From Rickettsiales bacterium (GTDB lineage Bacteria; Pseudomonadota; Alphaproteobacteria; Rickettsiales; UBA8987), in the NCBI GenBank assembly GCA_028282625.1, contig JANQHP010000037.1, forward strand, positions 1-14,772: 14,772 bases of DNA. Reading direction: 5' to 3'. The position numbers were made by a program, and so were the translations under genes. Positions 1 through 7,300 of the stretch are shown piece by piece (position 1 is the first letter of the stretch; each line of letters opens with the position of its first letter). The notes beneath the pieces were generated by a model. The model was not told where the DNA came from. It was given only the letters and a program-made list of their open reading frames with translations, and ran no database searches.

Positions 1-288
1 GAAGGTCAGCTTATGTGATAGCACCCTGACCCTTCCGGGTCCGGGCGCTTTATAGGGGGGGTGTTCCTGTGTTCCAGCTGTTCGGAATACGAAAAAGGAC
101 CCCCTCCTTTTTTTCCTTTGTGTTTTCTTTGGTTTCTTTTCTTCTGCTGTTTTATTCTTTTGCCGTGGCGTTGCCGTTCTTTAGGCAGGGCGATGCTCGC
201 TTTGATGCCCTATTATCCTTGATGGTTGCAGCCGGGTGGTCGGTTCGCTATGGTGCAGGCTTATCCTGCGATTAGACCTTGACGACAG
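1..288. other. Intergenic region upstream of purU; no supportable gene
   Basis: No gene can be supported here. A small hairpin (GACCC at 28-32, GGGTC at 37-41) could be the end of an upstream transcript, but it is followed only by GCTTTATA. A pyrimidine/T-rich tract runs from about 100 to 165. An open frame at 69-275 translates to a hydrophobic low-complexity peptide from this tract and has no Shine-Dalgarno, so I do not call it. A weak promoter-like pair for purU is TTGCAG (226-231), 17 bases, TATGGT (249-254). Confidence 0.5.
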
Positions 289-1158
289 ATGCCGGCTTTA
301 CGCGATATACCCCACCATGTGTTGACCCTTTCCTGCCCGGATAAGGCAGGGATTGTGGCCGCGGTCAGCGGTTTTTTAGCCGCGCGCGGCGGGTTTATTT
401 TGGAATCCGCACAGTTTGGCGATGGTTCTACCGGCCGCTTTTTTATGCGAAGCGCTTTCACGCTGGCACAAGAGACGGAGATGGCAGAGGTGCGTGCGGC
501 GTTTTTACGTGAGGTGGCAGAGCCTTTTGCGATGGCGTGGGAGTGGACGCTGCCCCATCAGCGTGCGCGCGTGTTGCTGCTGGTTTCCAAGGCAGGGCAC
601 TGCGTGCAGCATCTGCTGTATCGTCAGCAATCGGGCACTTTGCCCATGGAGGTGGTGGGGGTGGCCTCCAACCATCCGAATTTGCAGGAGATGGTGGAAG
701 GGTACGGCTTGCCGTTTTACCATCTGCCGGTGACGCCGGAGAGCAAGGAAGCACAGGAGGCGGAGCTGCTTGCGTTGGTGGAAAAAGAGGCGGTGGATCT
801 GGTGGTGCTGGCGCGCTACATGCAAATACTCTCGCCGGGCTTGTGCGCCGCGCTTCGCGGTAAGGCGATCAATATTCATCACTCGTTTCTGCCGGGCTTT
901 AAGGGTGCGGACCCTTACCGCCAGGCCTATGACCGTGGGGTGAAGCTGATTGGTGCCACCGCCCATTATGTGACGGAGGATCTGGATGAGGGACCGATTA
1001 TCGAGCAGGAAGTGATTCGGGTGGACCATACGCAAATGCCTGCCGCGTTGCGTGCGGCCGGGCAGGATATTGAGTGTCGGGTGCTGACGCGCGCGGTGGC
1101 GGCGCATGTGCAACACAGGGTGTTGCTCAATGGTGAGAAGACGGTGGTGTTTGGCTAA
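289..1158 (+). CDS. purU: Formyltetrahydrofolate deformylase PurU
   Basis: PurU hydrolyses 10-formyltetrahydrofolate to formate and tetrahydrofolate in the cytoplasm, balancing one-carbon pools and supplying formate to purine synthesis. The 289 residues match the family's usual length. The N-terminus (about residues 8-85) is an ACT-type domain opening with HVLTLSCPDKAGIVAAVSGF. The rest is a formyltransferase fold with VASNHPNLQ, VLARYMQILS, INIHHSFLPGFKGADPY and GATAHYVTEDLDEGPIIEQ. These carry the Asn, His and Asp expected in the catalytic triad. The ATG at 289 gives an N-terminus that aligns with the family, although only a weak ribosome site (GACGACAG) precedes it. The gene stands alone, with long spacers on both sides. 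The family call is firm because these motifs separate PurU from PurN, which lacks the ACT domain. Confidence 0.95.
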   Translation: MPALRDIPHHVLTLSCPDKAGIVAAVSGFLAARGGFILESAQFGDGSTGRFFMRSAFTLAQETEMAEVRAAFLREVAEPFAMAWEWTLPHQRARVLLLVSKAGHCVQHLLYRQQSGTLPMEVVGVASNHPNLQEMVEGYGLPFYHLPVTPESKEAQEAELLALVEKEAVDLVVLARYMQILSPGLCAALRGKAINIHHSFLPGFKGADPYRQAYDRGVKLIGATAHYVTEDLDEGPIIEQEVIRVDHTQMPAALRAAGQDIECRVLTRAVAAHVQHRVLLNGEKTVVFG

Positions 1159-1166
1159 CAGTGCCT

Positions 1167-1214
1167 AGAGTTGAGAGTTGAGAGTTGAGTGGGGTTGCAA
1201 GTGTTCCGTGCTCC
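1167..1214 (+). repeat. Heptamer repeat tract next to palindromic element A
   Basis: Three perfect tandem AGAGTTG units lie at 1167-1187. Two further 7-base units, GTGTTCC (1201-1207) and GTGCTCC (1208-1214), abut the palindromic element that begins at 1215. The 15-base string GTTGCAAGTGTTCCG (1194-1208) recurs as its exact reverse complement at 10396-10410. Related arrays of GKGNTCM units lie at 10179-10234 and 12336-12391. Confidence 0.75.
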
Positions 1215-1301
1215 GTCATCCCGCGACTCTGATCGCGGGATCCAGCAGACAGAGTATTTGGATATATCCGACTGGATCCCGTGGTTAAACCACGGGATGA
1301 C
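1215..1301. repeat. Palindromic element A (two hairpins with inverted ends)
   Basis: This 87-bp unit has inverted ends, GTCATCCCG at the left and CGGGATGAC at the right. Hairpin 1 pairs ATCCCGCGA (1218-1226) with TCGCGGGAT (1233-1241). Hairpin 2 pairs ATCCCGTGGTT (1276-1286) with AACCACGGGAT (1288-1298). GGATCCAG and CTGGATCC (1272-1279) form an inner inverted pair around an AT-rich spacer. Element B at 10238-10317 has the same architecture, which suggests a small non-coding dispersed repeat family rather than an isolated hairpin. It has no coding capacity. A following block (1293-1335) is shared with 12391-12435. Confidence 0.75.
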
Positions 1302-1425
1302 GGGGTGGGCAGGTGCATGGGTGCTTCCTTCGGAGTGCGGTACGCACGACTAGGAGCGAAGCGACGCGGCGCTCGTGCGCCGGCGGGGGCTTGTCGCGCC
1401 GTAGTGCAAAGCACGAAGGCGGATT

Positions 1426-1445
1426 AAGGGGGTTAGGCCCCCTTT
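1426..1445 (+). terminator. Possible terminator or short hairpin downstream of purU
   Basis: AAGGGGG (1426-1432) pairs with CCCCCTT (1438-1444) across a 5-base loop. The bases that follow (TTCTTAA) are only partly T-rich. It lies almost 270 bases after the purU stop inside a repeat-rich spacer, so it may be part of the repeat landscape and not a working terminator. Confidence 0.3.
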
Positions 1446-1468
1446 CTTAACAAACAACACCCCCTCCC

Positions 1469-1556
1469 TCCTACGCTAAAGCTACTTAAGGGCAGGCCCT
1501 AGCCCTCCCCCCTTCCTCCTTCGCCAAGGCTACGGAGGACAGGCAAGGGGGGAGGG
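1469..1556. repeat. Long GC-rich inverted repeat and diverged duplicated segment
   Basis: CCCTCCCCCCTT (1503-1514) is perfectly complementary to AAGGGGGGAGGG (1545-1556). The 30-base loop contains a second inverted pair, CCTCC (1515-1519) with GGAGG (1534-1538). The loop segment 1517-1544 resembles the segment at 1469-1497: both start TCCTnCGC, contain GCTAC and end in CAGGC. It looks like a non-coding repeat that could extrude as a cruciform or fold in RNA. There is no T-run to make it a terminator. Confidence 0.65.
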
Positions 1557-1658
1557 GATAAAATGGGAGGTGCGGGGCAAGACCCCTGCTTATAATTAAA
1601 GAACACCCCCTTTCAGAGCAAGCATGGTGTTACAACCGGAGCGTGTGCCATAAAAAGC

Positions 1659-1687
1659 ATGACAAGGGTAGCAAAGGGTTGTAGTAT
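1659..1687 (+). promoter_or_regulatory. Candidate sigma-70-type promoter for the cheY operon
   Basis: ATGACA (1659-1664, five of six matches to TTGACA) is separated by exactly 17 bases from TAGTAT (1682-1687, four of six to TATAAT). It lies about 40 bases upstream of the cheY ATG. I saw no flagellar sigma-28 or sigma-54 consensus here. The call rests on pattern match only. Confidence 0.4.
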
Positions 1688-1725
1688 CTGCGTTGTATCA
1701 GGAAAAACCACGACCGGAGGTGTAG

Positions 1726-2112
1726 ATGGCGGTTGATAAATCGATGCCGATACTGATCGTAGATGATTACAAAACCATGCTGCGCATTATCCGCAATTTG
1801 CTCTCGCAGCTTGGCTTTACCAATGTGGAAGAGGCGACCGACGGGGAAGCGGCCCTTGCCAAAATGGAAGGCAAGGAATTTAAGCTGGTGATTTCAGACT
1901 GGAACATGGAGCCGATGTCGGGCCTGGAGTTGCTCAAAACCATCCGCGCCAATCCGGCGACCGCGAAACTGCCCTTTATCATGATCACCGCCGAAACCAA
2001 GGTGGATAATGTGATTGTGGCCAAAAAGGCCGGGGTGAATAATTACATTGTGAAACCTTTTAATGCGGCCACCTTAAAGCAGAAGCTGGTGGCGGTGATT
2101 GGAGATTTTTAA
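1726..2112 (+). CDS. cheY: Single-domain response regulator CheY
   Basis: This is a 128-residue stand-alone receiver domain. Phospho-CheY binds the flagellar switch and changes rotation. The acidic pair D13-D14, the phospho-acceptor D58 (in VISDWNMEPMSG), T88 (MITAE) and K110 (VKPF) are all in place, and there is no output domain. The ATG is preceded by GGAGG with 5-base spacing, a strong ribosome site. It is the first gene of a plus-strand operon; cheZ follows after 35 bases, then two MotB-like genes. That context makes a motor-binding CheY likelier than a regulator of another pathway, though the genome may carry several cheY paralogues. Receiver identity is certain; the exact role is inferred from the neighbours. 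Confidence 0.93.
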   Translation: MAVDKSMPILIVDDYKTMLRIIRNLLSQLGFTNVEEATDGEAALAKMEGKEFKLVISDWNMEPMSGLELLKTIRANPATAKLPFIMITAETKVDNVIVAKKAGVNNYIVKPFNAATLKQKLVAVIGDF

Positions 2113-2147
2113 GCGTAACGCGATGCGTTCAACCTAGGGGCGGCGTC

Positions 2148-2762
2148 ATGGAACAGGCAACACACGGCTTTCTCACCCAACTCGACGCATTGCGGGCAGA
2201 AAAAGGGGCGGACCTCACCCTCGCCGATATTCGGCAAGCCTTGGACAAGGCCGATACACGCTTTGTGCAGGGGATTCAGACGATTGCCGAGAAAATTCAA
2301 ACGGTCAAATCGACCGATTCCAAAGATATTTCAGCCGCGATCACGCAGGATGTGATTCCTGGTGCCAACCTGGAACTGGACGCGGTGGTGAGCGCGGCAG
2401 AAGAGGCAACCAACCGGATATTGGACGCCGCAGAGGCGGTGCAAACCGAGGCGGCCAAGGCGCCTGCGGAAGTGGCCGAGGCGGTTTCCGTCAAGGTGAT
2501 GGACATTTTTGAGGCGTGCAATTTTCAGGATATTACCGGCCAGCGTATTGCCAATGTGGTCAAGACTTTGCTGGATGTGGAGCGGATTATTACGACATTA
2601 TTAGCCGTGCTTTCCGGGGATGCTTCCCTGGAAGAATTAGAGCGTGCTTTGGCGCAGGCGGCAGCCGAAGATGAAGGAGATGCCGCGCTGATGAACGGGC
2701 CGCAGCTGGAAGAAGACGCACCTTCCCAGGAGGAGGTGGACCGCCTGTTTGCGGATGCCTGA
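2148..2762 (+). CDS. cheZ: Chemotaxis protein phosphatase CheZ
   Basis: CheZ speeds dephosphorylation of CheY-P at or near the flagellar motor. The 204 residues are almost wholly helical in character. The signature CNFQDITGQRIANVVKTL is present; D128 and Q132 correspond to the catalytic Asp and Gln of enteric CheZ (its QDLTGQ motif). The extreme C-terminus, SQEEVDRLFADA, resembles the C-terminal CheY-P-binding peptide of CheZ. An acidic, Ala-rich linker separates the two parts, as expected of the tethered-peptide design. An AGGGGCGG ribosome site precedes the ATG. It follows cheY directly, and its end overlaps the next start by eight bases, so the genes are probably translationally coupled. 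Overall identity to enteric CheZ looks low, but the catalytic motif and context are convincing. Confidence 0.88.
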   Translation: MEQATHGFLTQLDALRAEKGADLTLADIRQALDKADTRFVQGIQTIAEKIQTVKSTDSKDISAAITQDVIPGANLELDAVVSAAEEATNRILDAAEAVQTEAAKAPAEVAEAVSVKVMDIFEACNFQDITGQRIANVVKTLLDVERIITTLLAVLSGDASLEELERALAQAAAEDEGDAALMNGPQLEEDAPSQEEVDRLFADA

Positions 2763-3585
2763 TGTACCAGGCGCCTTGACAGACGATGCAGACGAAGAGG
2801 CGGCAGAAGCAGAAGAGAACGCCGCACTAGAAGAGGCGGCAAGACGGGAGACGGAAGCTGCGCTTCTGCAGCGCTATCAGCCGCCTGGCCTGGCCAAAGA
2901 AGGCAAGCATGTTTCTGCGCGGCGTGCCACCAGCTCGCTGTTTGTTTCGTTGTATCTGGTGGTGCTGGCGTTTTTTATCCTGCTCAACGCCAATGCCAGA
3001 ATTGAGCAGGAAAAGCGCGAGGCCGCCCTTGGCAGTATCCGCGAGACTTTTACGATTGTGAAGCATCGCCAGGGCGACCCTAACCCGGACGCGTCGGCGT
3101 CGATTGGCTCGGAAGTGGCGCTTCGGGCCTTTATGGCGCCGGTGCGTAAGCTCGCGCGTGAGGCGATTCAGCTGATGGACGCGAAGGTGGTGGAAGAGGG
3201 TAATGTGATGGAGGTCACGCTGCCACTTTGGCGGATCTTTTTTGAAGGCAGAGCGGAATTGCGGCCTGCAGCGCAGCAATTTATGGTGCGGCTGGCCGAT
3301 CAGGTGAGTAAGCAGGAGCGTGGCGGGCGTGTGGATATGGAGTCTATTTTTGCGGCGGATGTGAAGGAGGGCGCACGCCCCGATGCAACCACCAGCCTTT
3401 CGGTGGCGCGTGCCGGACTGATGGCGCGCACCTTGATGGAGTATGGTGTGGAGGAGGAAACGATTTTTGTGGGGATGCAGGAAGGGGTGTCGCTTTTTAC
3501 GATGCGGCTTTTGTTTCATTTGCGGGATGAGTCGGACCGGTATGTGGCGCCGGAACTGCCTGTGGCAGAGGAGGAGGGTGTGTGA
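2755..3585 (+). CDS. MotB-like membrane protein lacking the ion-binding aspartate
   Basis: The 276-residue protein has an acidic, Ala/Glu-rich cytoplasmic N-terminus (1-40), one transmembrane segment (about 60-79, SLFVSLYLVVLAFFILLNA) and a periplasmic region with a diverged OmpA/MotB-like end (SLSVARAGLMARTLMEYGV). Aligned on the FFxLL motif with the MotB-like protein encoded next, the position of the essential ion-carrying Asp is Ser65. It therefore probably cannot conduct ions by itself; a structural or regulatory stator role is my inference. The ATG at 2755 overlaps cheZ by eight bases. A TTG at 2749 lies nearer to the AGGAGG upstream and is an alternative start. It ends in a TGATG overlap with the next gene, a sign of coupling. 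It could also be an OmpA-family cell-wall anchor recruited to the motor. Confidence 0.75.
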   Translation: MPDVPGALTDDADEEAAEAEENAALEEAARRETEAALLQRYQPPGLAKEGKHVSARRATSSLFVSLYLVVLAFFILLNANARIEQEKREAALGSIRETFTIVKHRQGDPNPDASASIGSEVALRAFMAPVRKLAREAIQLMDAKVVEEGNVMEVTLPLWRIFFEGRAELRPAAQQFMVRLADQVSKQERGGRVDMESIFAADVKEGARPDATTSLSVARAGLMARTLMEYGVEEETIFVGMQEGVSLFTMRLLFHLRDESDRYVAPELPVAEEEGV

Positions 3586-4319
3586 TGGTACAAGAGGGTT
3601 CCCTGCAGGCGCCTGCGCGCCAGGATAAGGGAGGAGATGAGCAGCAATGGCTGATGACCTTTGCGGATTTGCTTTCGCTGATTCTGACCTTTTTTGTGCT
3701 GCTTTATTCGATGTCGATTGTGGAGCAGGAAAGTTGGGCGGATATTACGTTTTCCCTTTCCCAGCACCTGAACCCGAAAGAGGACGCGCTTCGGGTGCTG
3801 CCTTCAGAAGAATTAAGCGTGACTACGGTCAGACAGACAAAAGCCACGGGACTGGGCTATTTGCAGAGTGTGATCCGCGACAAGTTTTTGGATACGGATA
3901 TGCTGGATACGGCCTTTTCGGTGCAAAAGCTTGAGGACCGTTTGGTGATTTCGCTGACAGGGAAGACGGTGTTTGAAAAGGCGGGGGTCACGCTGACAGA
4001 GCAGAGTGAAGCCGCCCTCTTTGCGCTAAGTCAGGTGTTGCATCCGGTGAACAACCATATTGATGTGTATGGCTACGCGTCACCGGAGCCGATTGAGACG
4101 GTGGCCTTTCCCTCAAACTGGGAGCTGGCGCTGGCGCGTGCATTTATTGTGTCACAACTCTTGAGAAATAGTGGGTATGGTTATAAAATCAGTATGTTTG
4201 GCCGTGCGTTGCCCAAGGCAGCACTCGGCACTACATCAAGCCAAGAAGCTGAGAGTGTGCGTGATAGGTTGGCCAGAAGGGTGGATATTGTTATTCGGGA
4301 CTATCCGGCAAACCGTTAA
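3585..4319 (+). CDS. motB: Flagellar stator protein MotB-like (ion-binding Asp present, OmpA domain)
   Basis: MotB anchors the MotA/MotB ion channel to peptidoglycan and carries the Asp that binds the driving ion. This 244-residue protein has the classic short N-terminus and a single membrane helix, WLMTFADLLSLILTFFVLLYS, with Asp28 in place. The C-terminal OmpA-like domain (about 135-240) shows HIDVYGYASPEP, then NWELALARAFIVSQLLRNSGY, and finally RLARRVDIVI, the usual peptidoglycan-binding pattern. The ATG at 3585 shares one base with the previous stop and has GAGGAGGG six bases upstream. MotA is not adjacent in this window, so it must lie elsewhere. A stator for another energy-coupled system is possible, but the link to cheY and cheZ favours flagella. 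Confidence 0.87.
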   Translation: MVQEGSLQAPARQDKGGDEQQWLMTFADLLSLILTFFVLLYSMSIVEQESWADITFSLSQHLNPKEDALRVLPSEELSVTTVRQTKATGLGYLQSVIRDKFLDTDMLDTAFSVQKLEDRLVISLTGKTVFEKAGVTLTEQSEAALFALSQVLHPVNNHIDVYGYASPEPIETVAFPSNWELALARAFIVSQLLRNSGYGYKISMFGRALPKAALGTTSSQEAESVRDRLARRVDIVIRDYPANR

Positions 4320-7300
4320 GGTGCCGGCGTTTTTGGCGTGCCTGCTGCTTGGTGCGCTGGTTCCTGCCCCGGTGTTGGCCCAGGCGACCGAAGGTGAAGG
4401 TACGCCGGCGGTGCAGATGGAAGCCAAGAAGCGCGGGGGCTATGTGCGTATTGTGCTGCGCCTGCCCAATCCACTACAAACCACCATGGTGACCGTGCCG
4501 GGTCAGGTGCAGGTGACCTTGCCGAAGGGTATGGAGCTTGACTATAGCGGGGCGGAGGGTTTTCTGGCGCGGGAGCAGGTGCAATTGACCGCGGAGACGG
4601 CCGATGAAGCGGTCACGTTTTGGTTGGCCTTGCCGGAAGAGGATTGGCGTGTGCGCCGCTTTATCGGGCAGCGGAGTTTAGGGATTGATTTGCTGCCGCC
4701 TGCGGCTTCCCCGGTCCGCGCACCAGCCAGTCCGGGTGGGCTACAGGCACCTTTGGATGCGCAGGCACCGGATGCGGCCGCTGTTCCGGGAAGCCCAACG
4801 ACCTCGCTATTGCCGCCCAGTGTGACCGGGCAAGGACAGGCTGGAGGCCTTGCTTCCTGGCTTGGACGGACGCTGGCAGGGGTGGTGCGTCCCAAGCCGG
4901 TTTCGCCTTACGCACCAGCGCAGGGTGCAGACGCAGCCTCGCCATCGGCATCGGATGGGGCGACCGGGTCGGACGTACAGGCGCAGCAAGCCGCAGCGGG
5001 TGCTGTGGTAAGTGAGGAAACGCAAGGGCAAGCCGTGCCCGCCCGTCGGGTGGAAAAGGTGCCGGTCACGCGTACGCCACTGGAGCGTGGGGTGCGGATC
5101 CAGTTTGCCTGGCAACGGCCTGTGGCCAGCGCCATTTTTACGCGTGGGCCTTATATTTGGGTGGTGTTTAACGAGGCGGAACAGCTCAATTTGGATGTGT
5201 TTCGTGAGGTGGGGTATTTGGAAGAGTTTAAACAGCTGAAACATCGGCATTATACCATTGTACGCCTGAAGCTTTCCGAGCGGTTTGAGAACAAGCTTTA
5301 CCGTGCCAACCAGCCTTATTTGCAGGAAGACCAGGACAATGTGGTGTATACCCATGCGATGCAGCAGGGTTTTGCGTGGGTGCTTGAATTGACCGAAGAC
5401 AAAGATCATGTGCCCGAATATGTGCAGCAGATCAAGCCGCTCAGCGTGGAAACGGGCGCTGGCCCCGGTGGCAGCGGCACGGCGTTTATTGGGGCCAGAA
5501 AAGCCGCGGATCCTTTGGAGATCAGGGACAAAACGATTGGTGATACGATCGTGATTGTGCCGCTTTACCTGCCGGGTGCTGTGATGCGTCCGCCCCGTCA
5601 GTTTGTGGAATTTGCGCTGCCTTATACCTTTCAGGGGATTGTGATTGAGCGCAAGGCAGACCATCTGCGCTACAAGGTGCTGAGTGACGGGGTGCGCATC
5701 AGTGGGATGCGCCCGCTGCATCTTTCTCCCGGGCTTTTTACGCGTCGTGCGCACCACCGCTTGGACCAGGACGATGCGCCGGTGCGCTCGCGCAAAGAGG
5801 TGCTGCTTTTTGAGTCGGTCTTTCCGTTTGTGCCTAAAGGGGTGGAGGCATCCGATGTTTCTGAGGCCGAAGCAAAAGACGGGGAGGCCCAAGCCACGGC
5901 AGATAGTGCTGGGGCGAAGGAAGAAGCGTTAGACTTTATCACCATGCGCCGCGCGCTGTATCAGGCGATCCGTGACGCCGAGGCGGACGTGAAAACAGAG
6001 CGTCGGCTGGATTTGGCGCGGTTCTTCTTTTCGCAAGCACTTTATGCCGAATCTTTGGGTGCGGCGATGGAAATACGTGCGCAGGACCCGGCCTTTGACA
6101 AGATGCAGGAGGTGGATCTGATTGTGGCGGCCAGCCAGATGATGTTGGGGCATCATGCGGATGCGCATCGCTTGCTAAGTACGCTAGCCGAAGAGGCGGT
6201 GGGTTCGAGCAGCCATGATGAATTGCTGATGTGGCAGTGGATGGCGCGGGCGCGCATGCTTGGGGGGGTGCCCCCCAATGAGCCCTTGCCGGTGGATTAT
6301 ATTGATGTATATGACAAGTTTTTGCGGCAATATCCGGCCGCCATCGCCTTTGATTTTGGGCTGTTTGCGATTGAAGATCACCTGACGCGGGATGAGGTGG
6401 CCATTGCGCGGACGGTGATGGATATTATTTCGGATATTGAGGTGGGCGCGATACGGCAAAATAGCCTGACATTCTTGCGGGCGCTGGCCTCGCATAAGGA
6501 GGGTAATGATGCGCGTGCGATGAAGCTGTGGGAACAGCTGACCGAGGAGGTGGAGGATCGCTACAACCGTGCACGGGCGCGCTTGTGGAAAACGCGGGAA
6601 GATCTGGCACGCGGGGTGATTGATATTGAGACGGCGGCGGAGCATTTTGATGCGATTGGGGTAATCTGGCGCGAGGACAATCTGGAGATGAATCTTTTAA
6701 AGCTGGTGGGGCAGCTTTACATTGATAACACCAAATATATGGAGGGGTTGCGTCGATGGCAGACCTTGATTGCCAATTTCCCGAACCAAAAAGAAGCGCT
6801 GTTTGTGGCAGGGGAAATGAAACGGGTGTTTATCGAGCTGTTTGAGGAGGGCAAGGCCTATGAATTGCAGCCATTTCAGGCGCTGGCCCTTTATTTTGAG
6901 TTTCGGGAGCTGACACCGGTTGGGCCGCGTGGTGACCAGATGGTGCAGCAATTGGCAGAGCATTTTATTAAGGCAGACCTTTTGGACAATGCCGCTTCGC
7001 TTTTAACGCACCAATTGCGCTTTCGTATCAAAGGAGAAGCGCGCCACCCGATTGCGCTGAAACTGGGAGATTTATACCTGCAGAACCGGCAGCCGGAGAT
7101 GGTGGAAAGGGCACTTAATTTTATTGATACGCGGATCGCCAGTGAGGAAACCAAGGCCCAAATGCGTTACCTGAAAGGGCGTGGGCATCTGGCGATGGGG
7201 GATTATGGCGCGGTGCTGGAGGTGTTGCAGGATGATTTTTCCCCGCCTGCGCAGGATTTGCGGCTGGATATGTTTTGGGACCAGCAGAACTGGTTTGGTC

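Noticed and set aside
57..85. GTGTTCC-like pair near the window start as a further heptamer array
   Set aside because: Only two units occur, spaced by eight rather than seven bases, so chance is sufficient.
69..275. 68-residue hydrophobic open frame before purU
   Set aside because: It derives from a T-rich tract, has no ribosome site, and its Phe/Ser/Leu run is what such a tract gives by chance.
505..1116. Long open frames on the minus strand inside purU, with similar shadows opposite the MotB-like and TPR genes
   Set aside because: They lie opposite well-supported coding sequence and their His/Arg/Gln-rich translations are typical antisense shadows.
1215..1301. Elements A and B considered as CRISPR repeats or tRNA genes
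   Set aside because: There is no regular repeat-spacer series at either site, and no cloverleaf or TTC loop can be drawn; the symmetry is that of two simple hairpins.
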